Assembly (NCBI RefSeq): GCF_002836205.1
Contig: NZ_PJBE01000012.1
Coordinates: forward strand, 62,001 to 126,000
Length of the DNA: 64,000 bases
Reading direction: 5' to 3'
Origin: Shewanella sp. Choline-02u-19
Lineage (GTDB): Bacteria; Pseudomonadota; Gammaproteobacteria; Enterobacterales; Shewanellaceae
Position numbers and translations under genes: made by a program. The notes below the pieces were generated by a model. That model saw only the letters and a program-made list of their open reading frames with translations. It made no database searches and was not told where the DNA came from. This document shows positions 9,310 to 17,629 of this stretch, piece by piece; within the stretch, counting starts at the first letter, position 1; every line of letters begins with the position of its first letter.

Positions 9310-10008
9310 ATGACAGCGCAAATACTCATTAAGCAAATTTCAGGTTTATATCGCGGCAATGACCAGACAAAATTTGGCGCCGTGCAAAGTGGCATTGATC
9401 AAAAACACGATTGTAAGCAGCTACTTGTTGCTGAAGGAACGGTTGAAGGCGATAGCCAAGCAGATCCCAAGCATCACGGCGGGCTCGACAGAGTATTGCA
9501 CCATTTCCCTCGAGAGCATTACGGTCAATATCGCCGCTGGGATATGATCACCGGCTTTAAAGATGCTCCTGCGATGGGCGAGAATATTAGTACTGTCGGG
9601 CTGGATGAAACCCAAGTCAATATTGGCGATATTGTCCAAATAGGCGAGGTGCTGTTACAAGTGACACAGCCTAGGTCGCCATGTTTTAAACTCAATCTGC
9701 AGTTCGGTCACAATGATTTTGCGCTAGCAATGCAACAGAGCGGCCGTTGTGGCTGGTTTTATCGAGTACTGAAGAGCGGCACAATTGATGAGGCTGACAC
9801 TATTACGCTTATTGAAAGGTGTTCTGATATTAGCATCGCAGAAGCGATGCATATCTATTTCTTGCCCGATTTTGATGCCGTGCAATATCAACGTTTAGCG
9901 AATTGTCCTGGACTTGCGGCATCTTGGGTTGGAAGTTTACAGCGTCGAATGGCGAATAATGCCATTGAAGATTGGCAAATGCGTTTATATGGCGTACAAC
10001 AAGCATAG
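9310..10008 (+). CDS. MOSC-domain protein, YiiM-like
   Basis: This 232-residue protein has the MOSC (molybdenum cofactor sulfurase C-terminal) fold followed by a C-terminal three-helix domain, the layout of E. coli YiiM, which uses Moco to reduce N-hydroxylated base analogues such as 6-hydroxylaminopurine. Visible family marks are DPKHHGGLDRVLHHFPREHY, MGENISTVGL and the conserved cysteine in QPRSPCFKLNLQFG. The ATG at 9310 is preferred to the adjacent in-frame TTG at 9307. It is another likely Moco-dependent protein in a window rich in Moco genes, although it is not in an operon with them. Confidence 0.85.
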   Translation: MTAQILIKQISGLYRGNDQTKFGAVQSGIDQKHDCKQLLVAEGTVEGDSQADPKHHGGLDRVLHHFPREHYGQYRRWDMITGFKDAPAMGENISTVGLDETQVNIGDIVQIGEVLLQVTQPRSPCFKLNLQFGHNDFALAMQQSGRCGWFYRVLKSGTIDEADTITLIERCSDISIAEAMHIYFLPDFDAVQYQRLANCPGLAASWVGSLQRRMANNAIEDWQMRLYGVQQA

Positions 10009-10044
10009 TTTGTTGATTATATTAATATTTCAAGGAGTGGAATT

Positions 10045-10392
10045 GTGACTCAAGATGAGAAAAACATGGGGGTAGTGGTACATTTGGCTAGTTTTTCAGG
10101 CTATTTGATCCCGTTTGGCAGTATTTTAGGACCATTAATTGTCTGGTTGATGAAGCGAGATGAGCTGCCGTTTGTTGATAGTTGTGGGCGTAACTGTTTG
10201 AACTTTAAGATCAGCATGGCGATCTATGCCATGATCAGTGCCGTATTGATGTTGGTTGGTGTAGGGTTCATTCTACTCGGTATTATTGCGATCGTTGATA
10301 TTGTTTTTACGATTATTGCAGCGATGAAAGCCAGTGAAGGCGAAAGTTATAAATACCCTATGTCGATCAAATTTATCAAACCACGTACATAA
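10045..10392 (+). CDS. DUF4870-type small membrane protein
   Basis: This 115-residue protein starts at a GTG with a strong AAGGAG site 7 bases upstream. It has hydrophobic segments near residues 10-34 and 51-93 and the pattern DSCGRNCLNFKISMAIY, which is typical of the DUF4870/Tic20-like membrane family. The function of this family is not established. It follows the YiiM-like gene by 36 bases on the same strand and may be co-transcribed. Confidence 0.75.
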   Translation: MTQDEKNMGVVVHLASFSGYLIPFGSILGPLIVWLMKRDELPFVDSCGRNCLNFKISMAIYAMISAVLMLVGVGFILLGIIAIVDIVFTIIAAMKASEGESYKYPMSIKFIKPRT

Positions 10393-10407
10393 ATTTAGCT
10401 GTTTGAG

Positions 10408-10435
10408 TTGCCTACCGAGTGACCTCGATAGGCAA
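10408..10435. terminator. Hairpin between convergent genes, probable bidirectional terminator
   Basis: TTGCCTACCGAG at 10408-10419 pairs with CTCGATAGGCAA at 10424-10435, with one mismatch and a 4-base loop. It sits between the DUF4870 gene and the convergent chemotaxis receptor. The T-tracts on both sides are short, so termination is inferred. Confidence 0.5.
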
Positions 10436-10449
10436 TGTTATTACTCAGG

Positions 10450-12366
10450 TTAAACCTTAAAGTTAGCCACTAATGAATCGAGTCGATGCGCAAGCTGGCT
10501 GAGTGATTGGCTGGCTTTAGCAGCATCTTCAGCAGTATCTGCAGTGCGCTGGGTAATGTCGTTAATATCACTCACGTTACGATTAATATCTTCAACGACT
10601 GTTGATTGCTCTTCAGTGGCGGCTGCAACTTGTATATTCATGTCACTGATTGAACCAATGCGCTCACTAATGCCGGTCAGTGATTGACTCGCTTCGTCCA
10701 CAGCATTAACTCCCTCAATAGATCGAGAGCGGCTTTGTTCCATCGCTTCTACCGCGCGACTTGCTTCGGCTTGCAGTTTATCAATCATCACCTGTACTTC
10801 ATTGGTTGAAGTGGCTGTACGTGATGCTAGATTACGCACTTCGTCGGCAACCACTGCAAACCCCCGACCCGCTTCACCTGCTCTGGCGGCTTCAATTGCA
10901 GCATTTAGCGCTAACAAGTTTGTTTGCTCAGACACCGCTCGAATCACATCGAGAATACTTTCGATAGATTGAGTGTGAGTTGCTAGTGACTCAATGACCT
11001 CACCGACTTGTTCGACATCATTGGACAGTTGGCTAATGGTTTCGCGTGCTCGAGTCACAACGACTTGACCGTTAGTTGAATCCGTATCTGCGGCTTTTGC
11101 TGTATCTGCAGCTTGCGCGGCATTACTGGCAATTTCATTAACCGTAGCGCCCATTTCATTAATCGCGGCAACGACCATAATGGTTTGGTCTTTTTGCAGC
11201 TGGCTATCTTCTAAAGTGCGCTGTGCCTGGTGAGATACATCGATGGCAGAGCAACCGAGTTGCTTACTGGTTTCTGCCACTTCAATCATCGAGGCTTGAA
11301 TTTTGCTGATAAAGCTATTAAACCCCTTGGCTAGCTGGGCTAATTCGTCTTCTCCTTCAACCGGCAGTCGTTGACGCAGATCGCCTTCACCTTCACCAAT
11401 ATCGCGCAGCATGTCAGCAACTCTGGCGATGGGGCGGCTAACAGAACTGGCGACTAAGCTTGATAACGCAATAAATAATGCTGCAATTACCGCGGTCCAG
11501 ATAAGAATTTTATAGGCTGACTCTTCGAGCAGTGAAAAAATTTCGCTTTCAGGTACTTGCGCAATTAAGTACCAATCCATTGACGGAATATAGCTGCTAG
11601 CAATGAGCATGGCTTCGCCATCGATATCTGTTTTCAATAGGTTGAAATCAGTACGGCGCATTAGGCTTGAAGTGTCGGTGCCACTATATAGATTGTTTAA
11701 ATCCGCGTTACCTATTTGTGCCGTGTCTGGGTGTAATTTTACTTGTCCCTTGCTGTCGACCAAATAGACAAATCCTGATTGTTCAATTTTAAATGAGCGT
11801 AATAACTGCACCATATCATCGAGAGATTTTCCTAAACCGACTAAGCCTCGACCATTGGGTTGTTGGTAGTTAATAAATAGCTTCACATCGCCATTGTCTT
11901 CAGTGAATACATTGAGCATGGACTCTTGGCCGCTGTTCTTGTAATCGAAGAACCAAGCATCTTGAGCCGGGTTTAGCTCTCGCAGAAAACCATCTTGAGT
12001 ATAGTAAGCCGCGCTTTCTTTATCCGCAAAAGAGGCTTGGGCTAAATCATATTGGCGGGAGATCTCGTTTAACTGGCTCACCAGCAAAGGTTCACCGGCT
12101 GCGGGGCGATCCTCTTCTAGCCATTGGAGTAACATTTTATTGTTGGCGAGTTGCTGAGCGGCATTCATTAATGTCGAAATGTTGAGTTCGAGCTTATTGC
12201 GGATCTGCGCCAACATATTGGGCATCTCCGAGGTCAACATTCTTTGTTCTACCACTTGTTTAGCGCTTTGTTGGCTAAGCATGCCGACAAGGGCTGTGGA
12301 GAGTAATACTGTTAGGGTCACAGTAAGCAGAATTTTCTGTTTAATGGTGAGCATATTCAATTTCAT
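10450..12366 (-). CDS. Methyl-accepting chemotaxis protein with dCache sensor
   Basis: This 638-residue transmembrane receptor should couple a periplasmic ligand to the CheA/CheW complex. The first membrane helix is at about residues 10-32, a dCache-type periplasmic domain follows (AWFFDYKNSGQESM, MDWYLIAQVPESEIF), and the second helix (ILIWTAVIAALFIALSSLVA) leads into a HAMP domain (SRPIARVADMLRDIGEGEGD). The signalling domain contains the highly conserved hairpin tip EQTNLLALNAAIEAARAGE. The start at 12366 (MKLNMLTIKQK) is preferred; the longer frame to 12435 would put 23 unusual residues before the first helix. No C-terminal CheR-docking pentapeptide is seen. The ligand is unknown. Confidence 0.93.
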   Translation of the reverse strand: MKLNMLTIKQKILLTVTLTVLLSTALVGMLSQQSAKQVVEQRMLTSEMPNMLAQIRNKLELNISTLMNAAQQLANNKMLLQWLEEDRPAAGEPLLVSQLNEISRQYDLAQASFADKESAAYYTQDGFLRELNPAQDAWFFDYKNSGQESMLNVFTEDNGDVKLFINYQQPNGRGLVGLGKSLDDMVQLLRSFKIEQSGFVYLVDSKGQVKLHPDTAQIGNADLNNLYSGTDTSSLMRRTDFNLLKTDIDGEAMLIASSYIPSMDWYLIAQVPESEIFSLLEESAYKILIWTAVIAALFIALSSLVASSVSRPIARVADMLRDIGEGEGDLRQRLPVEGEDELAQLAKGFNSFISKIQASMIEVAETSKQLGCSAIDVSHQAQRTLEDSQLQKDQTIMVVAAINEMGATVNEIASNAAQAADTAKAADTDSTNGQVVVTRARETISQLSNDVEQVGEVIESLATHTQSIESILDVIRAVSEQTNLLALNAAIEAARAGEAGRGFAVVADEVRNLASRTATSTNEVQVMIDKLQAEASRAVEAMEQSRSRSIEGVNAVDEASQSLTGISERIGSISDMNIQVAAATEEQSTVVEDINRNVSDINDITQRTADTAEDAAKASQSLSQLAHRLDSLVANFKV

Positions 12367-12589
12367 AAAAATTCGATTGCCTAATACAGCCAATATTGAT
12401 GGCCGAAAGTAGTGGATTGATAACAGACTCGGCACAGTGGACGCAAAACCTATTTTTAGGCTGAGCTTTGTGAAGAGGGATCTGTTTTGTAACGTGTAGG
12501 AATAAAGGCAGGTATCTGAATTTCAGTCTGAAATCTGTACTCTTATATTAGCGCGGAGGATTATGTCTATTTTTTGTTATTGGTGCAAC

Positions 12590-12618
12590 TAAAAATGCAC
12601 ACCTTGTGGTGTGCATTT
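12590..12618 (-). terminator. Terminator of the ETF-quinone oxidoreductase gene
   Basis: AAATGCACACC at 12593-12603 pairs with GGTGTGCATTT at 12608-12618 around a 4-base loop; read on the minus strand it is followed by TTAG after the T-rich stem end. It lies 75 bases beyond the stop codon of the gene. Confidence 0.75.
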
Positions 12619-12693
12619 AGTTTTAATATCGTAATCTGCACTGATATCAATTCATTAAGAAGTTGCATTTTATGAATTGAATTTCAATGGCGT

Positions 12694-14343
12694 TTACATG
12701 TTTGGATAGTTAGGACCGCCACCGCCTTCAGGCGTTACCCAAGTGATATTTTGGCTTGGATCTTTGATATCGCAAGTCTTACAGTGAATACAGTTTTGGC
12801 TGTTAATCACAAACTTATTCTCGCCTGCCTCTTCAACAACTTCATATACCCCTGCTGGGCAATATCGCTGTGCGGGTTCATCAAATTTAACCAAGTTGAA
12901 ATCGATTGGGATCCGCACATCCTTTAAACGAAGATGACACAGCTGATCTTCCTCATGGAAAGTATTCGACAAATAAACCGACGACAGCTTATCAAAGCTA
13001 AGTTTTCCGTCTGGCTTAGGGTAATCGATTTTGCTGTAGGCACTTGATTCCGCCATCTGGGCGTAATCAGGTTTTTCATCTCTAAGGGTGACCGGAAACT
13101 TACCGCCAAACCAATTTTGGTCAACAAAGTTAAATGCACCGCCAAGGTATGTCCCAAACTTATGCATTGCAGGGCCAAAATTACGTGAACAATAAAGTTC
13201 CTCTTTTAGCCAGCTCTCATCAAATCGGTCTTGGAGGCAATTGAGATCTTTGCCTCCATCAACTCCGGCTAGCATCGCTTGTGCCAGTGTTTCTGCAGCT
13301 AACATTCCGCTCTTCATTGCGGTATGTGTACCTTTGATTTTGGCAAAATTTAAGGTACCCGCATCACAGCCAATGATCATTCCACCAGGGAAGGTCAGTT
13401 TTGGTAAAGAGTTCAAGCCACCTTTGGTAATAGCACGAGCACCATAAGAGACACGTTCGCCGCCAGTGAGCGTTTTAGCAATGACTGGGTGAGTCTTATA
13501 ACGTTGGAATTCATCAAATGGACTTAAATGTGGATTTTTATAGTTGAGATCAACAATCAAACCAACGGCAATTTGGTTGTTTTCGAGATGATACATAAAG
13601 CCACCACCCGACGCGCCTTCAGTTAAAGGCCAACCACCAGTATGCACCACTTTGCCGAGCTCATGTTGTTCGCTGGGAACGGTCCAGATCTCTTTAAAGC
13701 CAAGGCCATAATGTTGTGGGGTTTTACCATTATCAAGTTGGTATTTTTCAATAAGCTGTTTGCCTAAATGGCCACGGCAACCTTCTCCAAATACGGTGTA
13801 TTTAGCGTGAAGTTCCATGCCAGGCTCATAGCTACCTTTTGGCTGACCATCTTCGCCAACACCCATGTCACCTACCTGGATCCCTTTAACGCTGCCATCA
13901 GCATTAAAAAGCAGTTCGCTTGCAGGGAAACCTGGGAATACCTCAACACCAAGCTCTTCAGCACGCTCGGCTAACCAGCGGCATAGATTGCCAACACTGA
14001 TGATGTAATTGCCTTCATTGTGCATGGTCTTTGGAACCAAAGCATTCGGCATAAGGCGGGCGTCGGTTGCTGAGCTCAGCATGTGGATCTCGTCGTGAGT
14101 TACCGCAGTGTGCAGCGGTGCGCCAGACTCTTTCCAGTCATTAAAAAGCTCACCCAATACTTTGGGTTCAAAAACGGCTCCAGAGAGAATGTGGGCTCCG
14201 ACTTCAGAACCTTTCTCTACTACACAGACCGTGAGTTCTTGACCACTGTCTTTGGATATCTGCATTAAACGACAAGCTGCTGCTAATCCTGAGGGCCCGG
14301 CACCCACGATTACAACATCGAACTCCATTGATTCGCGTTCCAT
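12694..14343 (-). CDS. etfD: Electron transfer flavoprotein-ubiquinone oxidoreductase
   Basis: This 549-residue membrane-associated flavoprotein should move electrons from reduced ETF to ubiquinone. The N-terminal FAD-binding fold is clear (VVIVGAGPSGLAAACRL, residues 10-26), as is the second FAD segment MIIGCDAGTLNFAKIKGTH. The C-terminal ferredoxin-like region holds the four cysteines for one [4Fe-4S] cluster: one in YCPAGVYE, then CIHCKTCDIKDP. Length and order match human ETFDH and bacterial homologues. The ATG at 14343 has GGAAGA upstream; an in-frame ATG at 14328 is a weaker alternative. It is transcribed away from moaA, sharing the intergenic region. Confidence 0.95.
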   Translation of the reverse strand: MERESMEFDVVIVGAGPSGLAAACRLMQISKDSGQELTVCVVEKGSEVGAHILSGAVFEPKVLGELFNDWKESGAPLHTAVTHDEIHMLSSATDARLMPNALVPKTMHNEGNYIISVGNLCRWLAERAEELGVEVFPGFPASELLFNADGSVKGIQVGDMGVGEDGQPKGSYEPGMELHAKYTVFGEGCRGHLGKQLIEKYQLDNGKTPQHYGLGFKEIWTVPSEQHELGKVVHTGGWPLTEGASGGGFMYHLENNQIAVGLIVDLNYKNPHLSPFDEFQRYKTHPVIAKTLTGGERVSYGARAITKGGLNSLPKLTFPGGMIIGCDAGTLNFAKIKGTHTAMKSGMLAAETLAQAMLAGVDGGKDLNCLQDRFDESWLKEELYCSRNFGPAMHKFGTYLGGAFNFVDQNWFGGKFPVTLRDEKPDYAQMAESSAYSKIDYPKPDGKLSFDKLSSVYLSNTFHEEDQLCHLRLKDVRIPIDFNLVKFDEPAQRYCPAGVYEVVEEAGENKFVINSQNCIHCKTCDIKDPSQNITWVTPEGGGGPNYPNM

Positions 14344-14586
14344 CAGTTCATCTTCCTTTATTTCCCCCGATGATTACAGTGGCAAAAAGCTCACGCACTA
14401 TAAACGGGTGTTTTAATCTTTAACTTCACTTTACCTCAAAATAGGGCTACGGCACAGAGTTTAAACTGTTCTAGTGCAGCTATTTTAAGCACTTTTTTGG
14501 GTGATGGCGGTCACACATATTCCACAGGTGCTGCTTTTTAATGCTAATAGTGACGATGAAGCTATGGTTTGTCGCCAAAAAACGCC

Positions 14587-14592
14587 TATAAT
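14587..14592 (+). promoter_or_regulatory. Candidate -10 element for the moa operon
   Basis: TATAAT at 14587-14592 is a perfect -10 hexamer and lies about 20 bases before the riboswitch, so a transcript starting near 14599 would include the whole aptamer. A convincing -35 at the ideal spacing is not visible, which may mean activator dependence. Confidence 0.4.
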
Positions 14593-14607
14593 CAAGTTTG
14601 ACGGTTC

Positions 14608-14715
14608 TCCGAGCTTCTAATCCTACGTCGAGACAGATACGGGTTTTTAGCCGTGGCAATAACGCCACCGGGGTGAGAAAAGAAATGATCTCACCTCCCC
14701 TTACTTGGAAAGGTG
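14608..14715 (+). ncRNA. Molybdenum cofactor (Moco) riboswitch upstream of moaA
   Basis: The leader closely follows the E. coli moaA Moco-element. Shared blocks in the same order are GATACGG, TTAGCCGTG against TTGGCCGTG, GCCACC-GGG, the stem GGGTGAG/CTCACC around AAGAAATGATC (E. coli GGGCGAAGGAAGAAATGA), CCTCCC, and TTGGAAAGGTG just before the ATG. The final block carries the Shine-Dalgarno site, so ligand binding probably represses translation of moaA when Moco is plentiful. Exact aptamer borders are estimated from the alignment by eye. Confidence 0.88.
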
Positions 14716-14718
14716 ATC

Positions 14719-15699
14719 ATGTCCCAACTACAAGACAATTTTGGTCGACGGTTTCATTATCTGCGTATGTCAGTGACTGATGTATGTAACTTTAAATGCA
14801 CTTATTGCCTCCCTGATGGTTATCGTCCCGACGGTAAACCCAAGTTTCTCGATCTCAATGAGATAGAACATTTAGTTTCTGCCTTCTCTGAAGTCGGCAC
14901 GCAAAAAGTTCGGATCACCGGTGGTGAGCCCTCCTTGCGTAAAGATTTCACCGATATTATTCGGATTGTTAAAGATAACGAAAAAATCAAAACTATCGCC
15001 ACCACAACCAATGGTTATCGCTTAGCTAAGCATGCCCAAGAATGGTATGACGCTGGGCTCAGACGCATTAATATCTCTGTCGACAGTCTCGACCCGAAAA
15101 TGTTTTATCAAATTACCGGTGAGAATAAGTTTGATGAAGTGATGCGCGGTGTCGATGCAGCGCTAGAAGCGGGCTTTGAGCGGGTAAAAATCAACGCTGT
15201 ATTGCTTAAGGGTCTCAATGATAAGGACTTGCCACGCTTTCTGCATTGGATTAAAAGTACGCCCATTGATTTGCGCTTTATTGAGCTAATGGAAACAGGT
15301 TTAGGCCACGACTACTTTAAAGCGCATCATTTAGCCGGCGCCGATATCAAAACTCAGCTGCAACAAGAGGGCTGGCAGTTTGATACTCCCTCGGCGGATG
15401 ATGGTCCAGCACAAAACTTTAGCCATCAAGACTACCAAGGTCGTATCGGGCTTATCATGCCTTATGCTAAAAACTTTTGTGCCAGCTGTAATCGCTTACG
15501 TGTTTCAGCCAAAGGTAAGTTACACCTGTGTTTGTTCACTGAAAATGGGGTCGACTTACGTGATTTGCTGCAAACACAAGATCAACAAGCTGAGCTTATT
15601 GAGCGTTTACATGGACAGCTCGCACAGAAAAAAGAGACGCATTTTCTGCACGACGGCATCACCGGCGTGACGCAGCATCTCGCTTCTATTGGTGGCTAA
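14719..15699 (+). CDS. moaA: GTP 3',8-cyclase MoaA (copy 1, riboswitch-controlled)
   Basis: This 326-residue radical-SAM enzyme starts molybdopterin synthesis by converting GTP to 3',8-cyclo-7,8-dihydro-GTP. It shows the N-terminal cluster motif C23-x3-C27-x2-C30, the SAM motif TGGEPSLR, the second cluster motif CASCNRLRVSAKGKLHLC, and the C-terminal double glycine (SIGG) needed for activity. The ATG at 14719 is chosen because GGAAAGGTG ends six bases upstream; a GTG two codons earlier is less likely. It heads moaA-moaB-moaC-moaD-moaE-modABC. A second, divergent moaA lies at 30442-31428. Confidence 0.95.
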   Translation: MSQLQDNFGRRFHYLRMSVTDVCNFKCTYCLPDGYRPDGKPKFLDLNEIEHLVSAFSEVGTQKVRITGGEPSLRKDFTDIIRIVKDNEKIKTIATTTNGYRLAKHAQEWYDAGLRRINISVDSLDPKMFYQITGENKFDEVMRGVDAALEAGFERVKINAVLLKGLNDKDLPRFLHWIKSTPIDLRFIELMETGLGHDYFKAHHLAGADIKTQLQQEGWQFDTPSADDGPAQNFSHQDYQGRIGLIMPYAKNFCASCNRLRVSAKGKLHLCLFTENGVDLRDLLQTQDQQAELIERLHGQLAQKKETHFLHDGITGVTQHLASIGG

Positions 15700-15704
15700 A
15701 TTTA

Positions 15705-15733
15705 GATCTGACGCAAATTTATTGCGTCAGATC
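15705..15733. repeat. Perfect 12-bp inverted repeat between moaA and moaB
   Basis: GATCTGACGCAA at 15705-15716 is mirrored by TTGCGTCAGATC at 15722-15733 around a 5-base loop. There is no T-tract, so a classical terminator is unlikely. Its core ACGCAA-TTGCGT is shared with the palindrome at 16329-16354 on the other side of moaB. Confidence 0.7.
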
Positions 15734-15785
15734 CCCGCTATAATCGCCGCATTGACTGCTATTTAGTTAAATTAAAGAGACCGTT

Positions 15786-16310
15786 ATGGGACATTGTACT
15801 CAGAGCCAATTTTTGCCACTTAATATTGCTGTATTAACCTTGTCAGACAGCCGCAATATCGACAACGACACCTCTGGTCAGTTTTTAGAAAGTGCACTGC
15901 TTGAAGCTGGGCATAACTTGGTCGAGCGTCAGATAATTAAAGATGATAAATATCAGATCCGTGCCGTGGTCTCGCAGTGGATTGCCTCAGATAACGTCCA
16001 AGTGATTATCACGACAGGCGGCACCGGCTTTACAGAAAGAGACAACACACCTGATGCCGTCAAGCCACTCTTTGATCGCGATATCGAAGGTTTTGGTGAG
16101 TTATTTCGTCATATCACCTATACCGAGCTCGGCACTTCAACCGTGCAGTCTCGCGCACTCGGTGGCATTGCTAATAAAACCGTTATATTTTGTCTTCCAG
16201 GTTCAACCGGAGCATGTAAAACCGGTTGGAATAAAGTGCTGAAAGAGCAGTTGGACGCTACGCATCGCCCTTGCAATTTTGTGATGCACGTTAAGAAAAT
16301 AACAGACTAA
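15786..16310 (+). CDS. moaB: Molybdenum cofactor biosynthesis protein B
   Basis: This 174-residue MoaB/MogA-fold protein belongs to the molybdopterin adenylyltransferase group. It shows the family nucleotide/pterin-binding motif TTGGTGFTERDNTPDA and LPGSTGACKTGWNKVL. In enterobacteria MoaB is dispensable and MogA adenylates molybdopterin; no mogA is in this window, so MoaB may supply that activity or mogA may lie elsewhere. The ATG follows AAAGAGACC. It lies between moaA and moaC, flanked on both sides by similar palindromes. Confidence 0.9.
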   Translation: MGHCTQSQFLPLNIAVLTLSDSRNIDNDTSGQFLESALLEAGHNLVERQIIKDDKYQIRAVVSQWIASDNVQVIITTGGTGFTERDNTPDAVKPLFDRDIEGFGELFRHITYTELGTSTVQSRALGGIANKTVIFCLPGSTGACKTGWNKVLKEQLDATHRPCNFVMHVKKITD

Positions 16311-16328
16311 CTTGTAGATAACGCCCTG

Positions 16329-16354
16329 TGCTAACGCAATATATTGCGTTAGCA
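16329..16354. repeat. 26-bp perfect palindrome between moaB and moaC
   Basis: TGCTAACGCAATA at 16329-16341 is followed directly by its reverse complement TATTGCGTTAGCA at 16342-16354. It lacks a T-tract. The ACGCAA/TTGCGT core and about 20-bp length match the inverted repeat at 15705-15733, suggesting either a paired protein-binding site or RNA hairpins that process or stabilise the moa transcript. Confidence 0.7.
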
Positions 16355-16407
16355 GGCTATCTATAAGGTGTTTTGATAAATATGTTGATTAAGAAGGTTT
16401 AACCCTA

Positions 16408-16884
16408 ATGACAAATGCTTTTACCCATATCAATGCAGACGGTAACGCACACATGGTTGATGTTACAGATAAATTAGTCACTGAGCGTGAAGCTAGAGCA
16501 GAAGCTTATATCGAGATGGCGAGCGAAACGCTCGACATGATCATGAAAGGCAGCCATCACAAAGGTGATGTATTTGCCACGGCGCGTATTGCTGGTATTC
16601 AAGCGGCAAAGAAAACATCTGATTTGATCCCACTCTGTCATCCTTTGATGCTGACTAAAGTTGAGGTTGAGCTTGAAGCGCAACCTGAGCATAACCGTGT
16701 TTGGATCCGCAGCTTGTGTAAGCTTTCGGGTAAAACGGGTGTTGAAATGGAAGCGTTAACGGCGGCATCAACTGCAGCACTGACGATTTACGATATGTGT
16801 AAAGCGGTACAAAAAGATATGGTGATTTCTCAAGTACGTTTACTTGAGAAGCGTGGCGGTAAATCTGGTCACTTTAAGGTATAG
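16408..16884 (+). CDS. moaC: Cyclic pyranopterin monophosphate synthase
   Basis: This 158-residue enzyme turns the MoaA product into cyclic pyranopterin monophosphate. Family marks are MVDVTDK at the N-terminus, the active-site block LIPLCHPLMLT, and GVEMEALTAAS.AALTIYDMCKA near the C-terminus, with the catalytic Lys region VRLLEKRGGKSGHF. Length matches E. coli MoaC (161). It is followed after six bases by moaD. Confidence 0.96.
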   Translation: MTNAFTHINADGNAHMVDVTDKLVTEREARAEAYIEMASETLDMIMKGSHHKGDVFATARIAGIQAAKKTSDLIPLCHPLMLTKVEVELEAQPEHNRVWIRSLCKLSGKTGVEMEALTAASTAALTIYDMCKAVQKDMVISQVRLLEKRGGKSGHFKV

Positions 16885-16890
16885 AAAGAG

Positions 16891-17142
16891 ATGATAAACG
16901 TACTGTTTTTTGCGCAAGTAAGAGAGCTACTTGGCACCGCAAGCATCAAAGTTGAAGCGGCCGAAAATACCCAAACAGCTGAAGGCTTGCGAGCAACATT
17001 AGCCGCCACAGATGATAAATGGGCCAAGATTATGGCGTCAGACAAGCTATTGGTGGCGGTTAATCAAACCATTAGCCAGTGGGATAGCGCTATTGAAGAT
17101 GGCGATGAAGTTGCCTTTTTCCCACCAGTGACTGGAGGCTAA
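16891..17142 (+). CDS. moaD: Molybdopterin synthase sulfur carrier subunit
   Basis: This 83-residue ubiquitin-fold protein carries the thiocarboxylate sulfur inserted into the pterin. It ends in FFPPVTGG, the C-terminal di-glycine that is adenylated and thiolated. It pairs with MoaE, whose ATG begins one base after the moaD stop codon. The ATG at 16891 has AGAAAGAG directly upstream. Confidence 0.94.
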   Translation: MINVLFFAQVRELLGTASIKVEAAENTQTAEGLRATLAATDDKWAKIMASDKLLVAVNQTISQWDSAIEDGDEVAFFPPVTGG

Positions 17143-17143
17143 G

Positions 17144-17593
17144 ATGATCCGCGTACAAACTGCAGATTTTAGTGTTCCAGAAGAGTATCAGTTAATTAGC
17201 CAAGAAAATGGTGATGGCGCTGTGGTCACTTTTGTGGGTAAAGTACGTGACTTCAATGATGGCAGTGCCGTTACTGATCTTACACTTGAGCATTACCCCG
17301 GCATGACCGAAGCGGTATTGAATCAAATAGAAGCTGAGGCGCGTGAGCGTTGGGCACTCAACCACGTTACGATTATTCATCGTGTTGGTCGAATGGCTTT
17401 AGGTGAGCAGATTGTCTTTATTGGTGTTACCAGCGCACATCGAAAAGCAGCCTTTGCCGCGTGTGAGTTTTTAATCGATTTTTTAAAGACCAAAGCCCCA
17501 TTTTGGAAACTTGAAGCGGGTGAAGAAGGCGCAAGCTGGGTTGAAGCGCGTGATTCCGATGAGCAAGCGGCGAATGTGTGGAATAAAAAGTAA
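17144..17593 (+). CDS. moaE: Molybdopterin synthase catalytic subunit
   Basis: This 149-residue subunit forms the MoaD2-MoaE2 molybdopterin synthase. It shows the conserved GAVVTFVGKVRDFN, LEHYPGMTE and HRVGRM blocks, and near the C-terminus the LKTKAPFWKLE stretch holding the active-site lysines. Length matches E. coli MoaE (150). It is translationally coupled to moaD and lies 36 bases before modA. Confidence 0.95.
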   Translation: MIRVQTADFSVPEEYQLISQENGDGAVVTFVGKVRDFNDGSAVTDLTLEHYPGMTEAVLNQIEAEARERWALNHVTIIHRVGRMALGEQIVFIGVTSAHRKAAFAACEFLIDFLKTKAPFWKLEAGEEGASWVEARDSDEQAANVWNKK

Positions 17594-17629
17594 TCGTATT
17601 TTAAATTAGGTGTATTAGGGAGTTACTTG

